Positions 1-7,466 of a stretch of 9,314 nucleotides of DNA are shown in pieces. The position numbers and the translations under genes are program-made. This DNA is from Lachnospiraceae bacterium (GTDB lineage Bacteria; Bacillota; Clostridia; Lachnospirales; Lachnospiraceae), in assembly GCA_003520205.1 (NCBI GenBank), contig DOVG01000030.1, positions 1 through 9,314 on the forward strand. The letters are read 5' to 3'. How positions within the stretch are numbered: the first letter of the stretch is position 1; the number at the start of each line of letters is the position of its first letter. Below the pieces are notes generated by a model. It had not been told where the DNA came from, did not search any database, and saw nothing but the letters and a program-made list of their open reading frames with translations.

Positions 1-20
1 TTAAAAACCGCTCGGCTTTA
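1..20 (-). terminator. weak possible terminator at window edge
   Basis: Read on the minus strand, the last 20 bases form a short hairpin: TAAAGCC, a GAGC loop, then GGTTTTTA, with one G-T wobble. Its 3' arm is itself the T-run. It could end transcripts coming leftward out of the operon or out of the structured element at 132-268. The stem is short and has only two G-C pairs, and the window ends here, so this is only a candidate. Confidence 0.22.
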
Positions 21-77
21 ACTCGCGAAGCTATCTCTTCGAATTTGACGAAAATCAAGCTATCGATTCATTGAGTA

Positions 78-83
78 TATAAT
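78..83 (+). promoter_or_regulatory. isolated perfect -10 box (TATAAT) upstream of structured element
   Basis: A perfect TATAAT lies about 50 nt before the long helix that starts at 132. At the right distance upstream (16-18 bp) there is only TCAAGC or similar, a poor -35. A TTGACG at 45-50 is too far away (27 bp spacer). Such a box arises easily by chance in AT-rich DNA. It is recorded because it points towards the structured element and could drive a rightward RNA starting near 90. Confidence 0.2.
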
Positions 84-131
84 AACAAATCATGATCTAC
101 ATATTGTCGCGAACGAGCTAACATAGCTGGA

Positions 132-268
132 CACGAGTGTATGCCTGAGGGACCATAAGCGGTCTGTTCACTTAGCGAGTCGCGAGTCTAAGACGAAGCG
201 AGAGCTTAGTGAGCCTAGGGCACCGCGCCTGTGCGCAAGCAGTGTCCTCTCAGGCATATCACCTCGTG
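132..268 (+). other. intergenic structured element, possible non-coding RNA
   Basis: Segments 132-151 and 247-268 form a helix of 20 pairs interrupted only by two single-base bulges (C262 and T259). It encloses several hairpins. GACC 151-154 pairs with GGTC 161-164. CTAAG 188-192 pairs with CTTAG at 171-175 or at 205-209. GGGCAC 218-223 pairs with GTGTCC 242-247, around an inner GCGC/GCGC stem (225-228 with 233-236). Two pairs, G150-T248 and G220-T245, are G-U wobbles on the plus strand but would be C-A mismatches on the minus strand, which mildly favours a plus-strand RNA. The stretch is richer in G+C and CG dinucleotides than the neighbouring genes and contains no convincing coding frame. 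It does not look like tRNA, tmRNA, RNase P or SRP RNA. The pairing is seen directly; a role as an RNA, or as a mobile or dispersed intergenic repeat, is inferred. Confidence 0.5.
171..213 (+). repeat. CTTAGCGAG / CTTAGTGAG direct repeat with interspersed GCGAG motifs
   Basis: CTTAGCGAG (171-179) recurs as CTTAGTGAG (205-213), 8 of 9 bases identical and 34 bp apart. The pentamer GCGAG occurs at 175-179, 182-186 and 198-202, with a GTGAG variant at 209-213 and another GCGAG at 272-276. CTAAG (188-192) in the middle is the exact reverse complement of the first five bases of both copies. Similar GCGAG-rich intergenic motifs are, as far as I recall, dispersed in Lachnospiraceae genomes, but this was not checked. 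The repeat lies in the only gene-free stretch at the operon end. Confidence 0.5.
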
Positions 269-306
269 ACAGCGAGTTTAAGCTCGACGCGGGAATTATC
301 TAACAA

Positions 307-319
307 AGTAAACCTTACT
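307..319 (-). terminator. very weak hairpin just after the operon stop codon
   Basis: On the minus strand, AGTAA-GGT-TTACT forms a five-pair hairpin starting 5 nt after the ATPase stop codon, followed by TTGTT. The stem has one G-C pair and the T-run is broken, so termination would be poor. No strong intrinsic terminator is visible between the stop codon and the structured element, so the operon transcript probably runs into the 132-268 region. Confidence 0.18.
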
Positions 320-324
320 ATACA

Positions 325-1056
325 CTACAATTTTATGAGTACATCAGCCAGTTCCGATAGTCTGGTATCATGCGTTGTCATGATAACCGTAAATCCCTCA
401 ACTCTCGTCAGTTTTCTAAAAAGCTCTGCGATATATATACCTGAAGCTGTATCCAGCGCACCGGTAGGTTCATCAGCAAAAAAAAGCTCCGGACGATGCG
501 CCATAGCTCTGCATATAGCGATACGCTGTCTCTCCCCACCGGACAATTCAGCAGGAAAATGCTTTGCTCTGTCAGTCAGTCCAACCAGATCAAGAACCTC
601 ATTTATTCTTTTAGACCTTTCATCCTTATTCTTTACTCCTGCTGTTCTAAGTCCGAAATCAATATTCTCATAAGCAGTCATAACCGGAATAAGAGCTACA
701 GTCTGAAAAACAAATCCTATCTTATTTCGTCTCAGTCTTTCTTTTTCCTCTACACTCATGGATGAATACCAGTTACCATTAAATCCTATATCACCGGACG
801 TTACATCATCCAGAGTACTAAGCAGATTCATAAGCGTCGTCTTACCTGAACCGGAACGTCCCATGAACATGATAAGCTTTCCCTTAGGAAGCTCCAGATT
901 AACATGATCCAGTACGGTAAGAGTTCCTCCGTCACCAACCTTATAGGACTTAACCACATCTCTGACAGAAAGTATTATCTCGTCTGTGCCCGGTGACTGG
1001 GTACTTTCTATACCACTACCTATTCCATTTTCATGACTATTATATATTACTTCCAT
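325..1056 (-). CDS. ABC transporter ATP-binding protein (MacB/LolD type)
   Basis: This is the ATPase that would power the neighbouring permease from the cytoplasmic face, working as a dimer. All nucleotide-binding motifs are intact (numbered from the ATG, 243 residues): Walker A GRSGSGKT at 66-73, Q-loop Gln118, signature LSGGERQR at 171-178, Walker B LFFADEP at 191-197 with catalytic Glu196, D-loop GALD, and H-loop His229. The order and spacing are typical of the MacB/LolD/FtsE group. A polar stretch of about 25 residues precedes the domain. The protein ends some 14 residues after the H-loop, without the usual RDG-like tail. I chose the ATG at 1056 rather than a TTG at 1062, because a GGAG at 1067-1070 lies 10 nt before the ATG but only 4 nt before the TTG. 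It begins 2 nt after the permease stop codon and is the last gene of the operon. The substrate is unknown. Confidence 0.95.
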   Translation of the reverse strand: MEVIYNSHENGIGSGIESTQSPGTDEIILSVRDVVKSYKVGDGGTLTVLDHVNLELPKGKLIMFMGRSGSGKTTLMNLLSTLDDVTSGDIGFNGNWYSSMSVEEKERLRRNKIGFVFQTVALIPVMTAYENIDFGLRTAGVKNKDERSKRINEVLDLVGLTDRAKHFPAELSGGERQRIAICRAMAHRPELFFADEPTGALDTASGIYIAELFRKLTRVEGFTVIMTTHDTRLSELADVLIKL

Positions 1057-1058
1057 GA

Positions 1059-3956
1059 TCAATCATCTCCAAGCTTCAACGCTTCTGTTATATTCAGTCC
1101 TCTGACTATACGTCTAATCCAGAGAACACACCATATAACTACTACCACAAGAACAACACCCATCTTGATGAGATCTGCTCCATAAGAATTAACAAAAACT
1201 TCCAGATTATGCTTCTGTGGAAGATATACGGCAGAGAATACATTTACAAACAGCTTCGAAGCAAGTGTACCTGCAAGTATTCCTGCAAATATAGACATAA
1301 ATGACAGGAATATCTGTTCTATAATAAGCATTCTGTTTATCTCTTTTCTACTGATACCCATAGCTCTATATATTCCGAACAGAAGCTCTCTGTCTCTTAT
1401 AGACGTTATCCAGTAAATGAGATAACCAATGATACAAAGAATAAGCGCAATAAGGAAATCTGCAGTAAAAAGTCCATTAGTAATCTGCATTATGGCAGAT
1501 GATTTCTCATCCTTTATATTGTCACTCCAGGAATCGATGTCGCTCAGAAATCTTTTGTTATTTTTGAAATTCTCTTTTACGGCATCCGATATTTCTTCTG
1601 CGGATTTATCTGTCTTTACCCATACCTCATAAGGAAGTAAACCGAAAGAATTAACCATACCGGTATAGTTCATAACTGCAAGGAAGCTTTCCTTCTCAAC
1701 TACTTTGCCCGTTTCTTCATTAGTCACATATCTATACTTTGAATATCCCGGCCATGCATCAACTATTCCAACTATCTTAAGAGTTACACTTGCATAATAA
1801 TCATTTCGTCCTGTAACCTTCGGTGGCATCATCTGAATAGTGATATCATCGCCCTCAGCCAGTTCAAATCTTTTTGCAAGATTCCTTGATATAATAACTC
1901 CATCCGGCTCGTCTGCGAGAGCATTCAGATAATTATACCAGTGTTTATCTCCAACTCCATCTCTGAGTCTAGCTGTCTCTCCGAATTCCTTTGTATGTAT
2001 TCCTTCTACGGTTACATCTGCTGTTTCTTTACCTGTTCCTTTTACTCCTGCACGATTATATATAAGCACCCTCGTAACTGACTCAGCCATCTTATCTTCA
2101 ATCAGCTTCGAATAAGATATATAATCGGGTTCCGTATATTTCCATCTCTTTGGTTCAGGTGGCATACCTTGAAGAGCTACATCCCAATGTTCAGTTATCC
2201 TTAAATCAGTACCAACATCGTACTTGATTCTTGCTTCCTTGTTAGCATTTATAGTACGTGCCATATTTGCATTAAAGAGACTCATAGCAACCGTCATAAC
2301 CAAAAATATAGATATAACAGCTGATGCCTTTCTTGTTCTCATAATCTGCAAAACACCTGAGTAAACTACCGGACTGAAGTTATTTGCTCCTATCTTATAG
2401 AAAATAGCAACAAAATAGAATATCAGTCTCAGCATCAACATTCCACAAGCAAAAAGGAACAAGGTTGCATTAACGAAAATAACCGGGTCTATTCCTTCTC
2501 CATTCAGCACATCCACTCTCATTGTCGGTATCTGCTTGTTATAATTATATAGCAGATATACCGAAACAACCATAAGCATAACGTCTATGAAATACTTCTC
2601 CCATACCGGCGAAGAAACCTGCTTTCTCTTATTCTTTTTCTTCTTAAAGAACAGGAAAACAGGAAGAAGCATAACTATTACCGCTATCAGAGAACCTGCT
2701 GCTCCGGCGATAACCATCCATTTATTAAAGTTATAGTTCTTTACACTTATTGCTCCATTTCCCCAGGTAAAGCCCATGAAATCATCTACTCCGGCAACAA
2801 ACTTTCCGAATAGAAATCCTAATCCTAAACCAAAAGGTAAACTTACACCAGCAAGGATAAATGACTGGACTACGTACATGAGAATAAGTCTTGCTTTGCT
2901 AAGACCTCTATTTCTGAGAGTCGACAGCTCACCCGCTTCTGAGTCTATTATTCTGAAAGATATCATACCGATAAATACCAGAACAAGAACTATAAGTGGC
3001 AGAACTATTACATATAACATCTGTTCAACCGACTTAATGCCTTCTTTATATTCCTGGATTACCGGTGTGATGTTCTGGACAAAGGTCTCATCTTTTCCTT
3101 CAATCTGCTTCAGAACGCTTTTTAGAACTTCGGTATTATCCGTAGTAACATATCGATAGTCAAAATCTTCATACAGTTCATAGAACAAATCCTTCTGATA
3201 CTTCTGTATAAGTGTTTCCAGATCTTTCTTTTCTATAAATAGAAAGTTACCACAATCTGAGAGATCCTTATTCCAGAAATAATCATCTGACTTTTCTTCA
3301 ATGATTCCATTTACATACAGAACAAGTGCCGGCTCTTCGGTTTCCGCTACACCATACACCATCTTCTTAAATATTATAAGTTCGCCTACTACAAGATCCA
3401 TACTATTAGCTGTCGTTCTGCTGATAAGACACGGTACGGCATTTTCCGGAATCTTATTTCCAGTCTCCTTAAACTGTGAAATATCCCCATACAGATCAGC
3501 TCCCTGAACTATGTTTATATGTTCAGAAAGTTTTGCATCAGTCATATCTGTCATATAGCCCATATCAACATGTCCACGTCCATGATAACTGAATTCTACA
3601 TCCAGATTTTTAAAATATACCAGTTTCTGCGCAGCTACTTCAGGTAAAGGAATATACTTATTCCAGGAATTATGAAAGCTTTCAACCTTCTGATCTACAT
3701 AATCAGTTAGAGAACCATCTCCTGATCGTTCTTTCATTTCATCAAATCTGACAAGTTCGGACTTACTAACTGTAGCAGGGTAACTTTTTGTTTTCTCGTT
3801 TTGGCTGATAAATCCTCTCTGGATAAGCTTCTGTTCAGAACCACTTCTAAACATCATAATCATTGCAAAGACCATGACCATAGAAACTATTCCAACTAAC
3901 AGGCATAGATAGAGCTTGTATTTATTTAGTATTTTGGTCAGAATATATCTTATCAT
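1059..3956 (-). CDS. ABC transporter permease, duplicated FtsX/MacB type (965 aa)
   Basis: This is the membrane subunit of the exporter. I count ten likely membrane segments, near residues 15-36, 314-336, 358-388, 414-437, 454-473, 492-520, 544-563, 831-852, 880-910 and 929-947. Two large extracellular domains lie at about 37-313 and 564-830. Each half repeats the FtsX/MacB plan of one helix, an external domain, then three helices, with two linking helices between the halves. The cytoplasmic loop motif of the family is present twice: DSEAGELSTLRNRGLS at 338-353 and IRDRELLFGIYRAMGIS at 853-869. One chain therefore corresponds to a MacB-like dimer without its ATPase domains, which are encoded by the next gene. 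Its ATG overlaps the upstream stop codon in an ATGA, implying translational coupling. The external domains would contact the adaptor lipoproteins encoded upstream. I see no truncation or frameshift, and the cargo is unknown. Confidence 0.95.
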   Translation of the reverse strand: MIRYILTKILNKYKLYLCLLVGIVSMVMVFAMIMMFRSGSEQKLIQRGFISQNEKTKSYPATVSKSELVRFDEMKERSGDGSLTDYVDQKVESFHNSWNKYIPLPEVAAQKLVYFKNLDVEFSYHGRGHVDMGYMTDMTDAKLSEHINIVQGADLYGDISQFKETGNKIPENAVPCLISRTTANSMDLVVGELIIFKKMVYGVAETEEPALVLYVNGIIEEKSDDYFWNKDLSDCGNFLFIEKKDLETLIQKYQKDLFYELYEDFDYRYVTTDNTEVLKSVLKQIEGKDETFVQNITPVIQEYKEGIKSVEQMLYVIVLPLIVLVLVFIGMISFRIIDSEAGELSTLRNRGLSKARLILMYVVQSFILAGVSLPFGLGLGFLFGKFVAGVDDFMGFTWGNGAISVKNYNFNKWMVIAGAAGSLIAVIVMLLPVFLFFKKKKNKRKQVSSPVWEKYFIDVMLMVVSVYLLYNYNKQIPTMRVDVLNGEGIDPVIFVNATLFLFACGMLMLRLIFYFVAIFYKIGANNFSPVVYSGVLQIMRTRKASAVISIFLVMTVAMSLFNANMARTINANKEARIKYDVGTDLRITEHWDVALQGMPPEPKRWKYTEPDYISYSKLIEDKMAESVTRVLIYNRAGVKGTGKETADVTVEGIHTKEFGETARLRDGVGDKHWYNYLNALADEPDGVIISRNLAKRFELAEGDDITIQMMPPKVTGRNDYYASVTLKIVGIVDAWPGYSKYRYVTNEETGKVVEKESFLAVMNYTGMVNSFGLLPYEVWVKTDKSAEEISDAVKENFKNNKRFLSDIDSWSDNIKDEKSSAIMQITNGLFTADFLIALILCIIGYLIYWITSIRDRELLFGIYRAMGISRKEINRMLIIEQIFLSFMSIFAGILAGTLASKLFVNVFSAVYLPQKHNLEVFVNSYGADLIKMGVVLVVVVIWCVLWIRRIVRGLNITEALKLGDD

Positions 3957-6277
3957 TTGAGAATCTTATCTCCTGCTTTTAATCCATTTAATACGTATGT
4001 AGAAGCTCCAGGTGTTTGTGCTTTATATATCTCCACATATTCCTTAACTATCTCGCCATCCTCTATCTTCCAGACATAATACTTATCATCTGAATTATCT
4101 GCAGATAGCTGATTGGACTCAACTTTTATAGATATCGCCGGAACAGTTATAACCTTCTTAATTTCAGTTCCATGATATTCTACTGATGCTTCGTTTATGC
4201 TGTCCTTAGTTATCTCATCTTCCATTTCTATATAAAACTGATATTGAACATTTTTTGAAAAAGGCTTTGAATACGTAGAATATGCCTTACCATTTCTCGA
4301 GAATAGACAGTATCTGCCATCACCTGGATTTATTCCGATACATTTTCCTTTCCATGTCTTTATCTCACCTTTATCATTTTCCTTTTTCAAAGTAATTTCT
4401 GAACCATATTGAGCCGTATCGTTCATAGCTACACCTGTGCCTTTTCCTCTTGATGCCACTAATGCCAGAAGCCGTTCATGCTCATACTTTTTATCCGGTT
4501 CAGAATATCGTTTTTCCATAGTAAAAAGGAACGAGCCTTTTTTAACCTTTTCCTGATTCGAATGTGTGACTGCACTTATTCGTCCTTCTACCGGTGCTTC
4601 AACCAGATAATCGGAATATTCACCGACAGAGCCGGTTCCCTTTAGCATTTCATCATATCTTAATTGTGCATAATATCTGTCATGCTCGTACTGAGCCTCA
4701 GATAAACTGTTTTCTGCTTCCAGAATGTCCAGATCACATTTGGCTCTGTCTGACCTGTACATGTATTTATATACAGCATCTGTATCAGTAGCCATAGTTT
4801 TCTTATTGAATTTATCTTTTTTATTTACTTCTTTGGTCAGCTCCTTTTTCTGTTTCTCGTATTCCTTAACATATTTAGATCTATCATTGTCCAGATTTGC
4901 AACCTCCAGCCTTGCCTTTTCTATATCAGCAGTTTCTATAGTTGACTCAACTGCAAAAAGGATGTCTCCGGGCGATGCAATACCCATTTCTTTTATCTTC
5001 TGGTACTTTCCATCGCAATCAGATATATATATGTCATAGTATGGATATGCAAAATCTACATACTCTGTGCTGCCCATCTCTATAAAGTCCGAATTAGTTA
5101 CTTCATATACTTCCTGTTTAGTAGGAGGAACCGCTATATTAGTATATCTGACAAGTTCTCCTTCTTTTACTCCTGACTTAACTTGTGTATATAATCCATC
5201 CGTTTCGCCCAGCTCAACACTTCTTCTTTCGTTTACGCCATCCTTTCCCTTTACATATACATAATTCTCTCCGCTCTCTCTGAATATAGAATCATTTCCA
5301 ATTGACAGCTCTTCCTTCGCCTTTTCTTTCATAAAACATAAAACTACATCTGTACCGCACTGAAGCTTTACGCCACTTGCATCAAATGACATAGGAGGAT
5401 TTCTGTCAACAGATAATGCAAATGACATTTCTTTGTTTGTATACCTGTGTTCAGTTATTTCTACTCTTTTTCCATCGTAATATAACCATTTACTCTTGTA
5501 ATTCTCAAATAAGTATTTATTCATTTTCAAATCCGATACTTCTATATACAAATCTTCCGGGTCTGAAATGACTACTATATTCTCGTTGCTTTGTACGGAA
5601 TTTCCCTGATTTACATCATAGACATAAGTTACATAGCCTGAATGAGGAGCTATATAGGTTTCTTCCTCTACACATTTCTCCAGCTCTGATATCTCGTCTC
5701 TTTTAGCTGATATACTGGAGTCTAAAAGCGCAAGCTTGTATCTTATATTCTCTTCTTCGGTTTCTATCTCATCTTCCTTGGCACTAACTCCCTTTTTATT
5801 CTTAAGAAACTTTTCTATCTTTTTTTCATATCCCAGCTTCTCAACCTTTTCATTTGATATAGTCTGTTCGTATTCTTTCTGACTTACAAGAAGCTGTATC
5901 TCTGATTCAAGTCGTGCAATTTCTGTATATGTATTTCCTGTATAACTGGTGGCAACCACATCACCTTTTTTTACATAATCGCCAACCCCCACGTATATCT
6001 CTTTTAGAAATGTACCTTTTTCTGTAAAACATGGATACTCCATAGGAACTACTACTCCATTCAGATACTCGGTTTTACCAACGATTCTTTTCTGAACAGG
6101 TCTGTATGAAACTGCAGTAGACTTAGGTTCCTTAAGCTCAGGTATCTCAACTTTGGAAGTTCCACACCCTGCCGCTCCCAGAACTACGACAGCCAGTTGC
6201 ATACAAATCATTACTGCAGATACACTTTTTCTTATTCTATTCTTATATAATCTCTTTATATCTATCATTCTCATCAT
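3953..6277 (-). CDS. tandem (double) HlyD/MacA-like membrane-fusion lipoprotein (774 aa)
   Basis: This is an extracytoplasmic adaptor for the ABC exporter, about twice the normal length because it appears to hold two adaptors in series. After a basic N-terminus and hydrophobic segment, a relaxed lipobox (GAAGC, Cys38) predicts a lipid anchor. Module 1: lipoyl half at 86-112 (KGTFLKEIYVGVGDYVKKGD), coiled coil about 115-205, second lipoyl half 207-238 (IAPHSGYVTYV), barrel, and a membrane-proximal end at about 325-380 with VKSGVKEGELV. Module 2: a diverged lipoyl half about 408-446 (ending SPGDILFAVES), coiled coil about 447-545, second lipoyl half 556-588 (VEAPVEGRISAV, then KVKKGSFLFTM), barrel, and a closing GLKAGDKIL. 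Both modules end in the G(L/V)K.G(D/E) motif typical of RND/MacA adaptors. It starts 2 nt after the previous gene, and its stop overlaps the permease start. Nearby ATGs at 6274 and 6268 are possible alternative starts, as no clear ribosome binding site decides. Confidence 0.88.
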   Translation of the reverse strand: MMRMIDIKRLYKNRIRKSVSAVMICMQLAVVVLGAAGCGTSKVEIPELKEPKSTAVSYRPVQKRIVGKTEYLNGVVVPMEYPCFTEKGTFLKEIYVGVGDYVKKGDVVATSYTGNTYTEIARLESEIQLLVSQKEYEQTISNEKVEKLGYEKKIEKFLKNKKGVSAKEDEIETEEENIRYKLALLDSSISAKRDEISELEKCVEEETYIAPHSGYVTYVYDVNQGNSVQSNENIVVISDPEDLYIEVSDLKMNKYLFENYKSKWLYYDGKRVEITEHRYTNKEMSFALSVDRNPPMSFDASGVKLQCGTDVVLCFMKEKAKEELSIGNDSIFRESGENYVYVKGKDGVNERRSVELGETDGLYTQVKSGVKEGELVRYTNIAVPPTKQEVYEVTNSDFIEMGSTEYVDFAYPYYDIYISDCDGKYQKIKEMGIASPGDILFAVESTIETADIEKARLEVANLDNDRSKYVKEYEKQKKELTKEVNKKDKFNKKTMATDTDAVYKYMYRSDRAKCDLDILEAENSLSEAQYEHDRYYAQLRYDEMLKGTGSVGEYSDYLVEAPVEGRISAVTHSNQEKVKKGSFLFTMEKRYSEPDKKYEHERLLALVASRGKGTGVAMNDTAQYGSEITLKKENDKGEIKTWKGKCIGINPGDGRYCLFSRNGKAYSTYSKPFSKNVQYQFYIEMEDEITKDSINEASVEYHGTEIKKVITVPAISIKVESNQLSADNSDDKYYVWKIEDGEIVKEYVEIYKAQTPGASTYVLNGLKAGDKILK

Positions 6278-6279
6278 CT

Positions 6280-7434
6280 CTATCTGCCTGTATATGTTAC
6301 TGTATCCCCTTCTTCAAGACCTTTCAGGATAACAGCTTTCATATCCACTACTGCTCCTACAGTTACCTTTACTGCTTCAAAAAGACCATCTTCTGTCTGC
6401 TTAAATACATAATATTCATTTTCATATTCACTTAATGCTCTTTTATCCACAAAACAGACATTTTTAATCTCCGGAAGCTCCTTATAAAGAAGAAGCTCTT
6501 TAGGATTTATCTGATTATCTCCCACCAGCTTCAGATATATCTTATCACCCTTTATCTCCCCGGCATCTGTACCTGAAGCTTTTGATTCAGATGTAAGAGG
6601 ACCATCTATTACTTCCAGCTCATATTCTGAAAGAGAATTCCTTGCCTTGAATATGTCACCTACATGAAATGTTACACTGGTTGCATCGGTCTCAGTAGCA
6701 TTATCACCTATTTCCTTTTTCATATTCGGTCCTTCGTCTTCGCTTAGTGATAATTCATAATAACCATCATCACTAACTACTGTTATAAGCGGACCTCCGG
6801 GCTTTATATATCCACTCTTCAAAGTATCACTGACAAAACTTACCGTTCCATCACTTTCTGCTTTTACATTAAGCGAGTCATAGGTTTCATAAATATCCTG
6901 AATATATACTTCAGCTATGTATATATCATTTTGAAGTGAGGCTATATCATCTGAATAATCAAGCGCATCATTTATCGCCATAAGATTCTGGTAATGTTCG
7001 ATATCAAGTAATGCTTTCTGCTTCGTCTGCTGGCTCTCTTTAAGCTTCTTCTCTAATGCATCGGATTTGAAAGATATCAGCGTATCACCTGCACTTACAT
7101 AATCACCTACTTCTACCTTTAGCTCATCGAAATGCGCCTCATACTCTTCTTCCATTTTATCAAGTTTGTTCTGCTCGAGCCTGTATATGACTTCTTTATA
7201 TCCACTTAATGTGACAGTTTTTTCATAGGATGGAGTTAGATCTCCTTTTTCAACAACAAGAGTGTTCATATCAGTTACATTTACGGATACATCTCTTGCC
7301 GGGACAAGCTCATCCATATCACTATTACCACATGCTGACAAAGCAAATGGTGAAATCACAAGAAGCCCTGACAGGACAATCCTGACAGAGCCTTTTGTTA
7401 CCAGGCTATATATTTTTTTATTCCACCTAGACAT
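6280..7434 (-). CDS. HlyD/MacA-like efflux adaptor lipoprotein (384 aa)
   Basis: This is a single-module membrane-fusion (adaptor) protein anchored outside the cell membrane. The signal peptide ends in a clear lipobox, ALSAC, with Cys35. A lipoyl half at about 103-123 (ELKVEVGDYVSAGDTLISF) is followed by a coiled coil of about 60 residues (124-187). The second lipoyl half follows at 188-220 (VKAESDGTVSFVS, then a PGGPLITV turn), then a barrel region. The membrane-proximal end has KRAL, VFK and GLEEGDTVTYTGR. This order matches RND/MacA-type periplasmic adaptors of ordinary length. The short coiled coil fits a Gram-positive system that need not reach an outer-membrane channel. The ATG has a good ribosome binding site (AAGGA at 7444-7448, 9 nt upstream). 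It lies 32 nt after the lipoprotein gene and 2 nt before the tandem adaptor, with which it probably co-assembles. Confidence 0.9.
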   Translation of the reverse strand: MSRWNKKIYSLVTKGSVRIVLSGLLVISPFALSACGNSDMDELVPARDVSVNVTDMNTLVVEKGDLTPSYEKTVTLSGYKEVIYRLEQNKLDKMEEEYEAHFDELKVEVGDYVSAGDTLISFKSDALEKKLKESQQTKQKALLDIEHYQNLMAINDALDYSDDIASLQNDIYIAEVYIQDIYETYDSLNVKAESDGTVSFVSDTLKSGYIKPGGPLITVVSDDGYYELSLSEDEGPNMKKEIGDNATETDATSVTFHVGDIFKARNSLSEYELEVIDGPLTSESKASGTDAGEIKGDKIYLKLVGDNQINPKELLLYKELPEIKNVCFVDKRALSEYENEYYVFKQTEDGLFEAVKVTVGAVVDMKAVILKGLEEGDTVTYTGR

Positions 7435-7443
7435 ACTTACTTT

Positions 7444-7448
7444 TCCTT
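7444..7448 (-). promoter_or_regulatory. ribosome binding site of the 384-residue adaptor
   Basis: AAGGA on the minus strand sits 9 nt before the ATG at 7434 and supports that start. It lies in the 32-nt gap after the first gene. No terminator or promoter is visible in this gap. Confidence 0.6.
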
Positions 7449-7466
7449 CAACTATCCTTTTTTTCT

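Noticed and set aside
28..64. 8-bp direct repeat AAGCTATC at 28-35 and 57-64 as transposon or attachment-site remnant
   Set aside because: It is a single short repeat with no transposase, integrase or terminal inverted repeats nearby, and could be chance.
132..268. tRNA, CRISPR array or riboswitch leader
   Set aside because: There is no tRNA acceptor/T-loop pattern and no regularly spaced identical repeats. It lies after, not before, the operon, so a riboswitch for these genes is unlikely.
209..673. A 154-codon plus-strand frame running from the structured element into the ATPase gene
   Set aside because: Most of it is antisense to the ATPase, whose motifs are all intact on the minus strand. 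It has no ribosome binding site and its composition is unlike a real protein.
1060..1062. TTG as start codon of the ATPase
   Set aside because: It lies within the permease stop region, only 4 nt after the GGAG. The ATG two codons later has a better distance to that site.
2776..3159. Plus-strand frame of 127 codons inside the permease
   Set aside because: It is opposite a well-supported membrane domain with the FtsX loop motif, and has no ribosome binding site or family resemblance.
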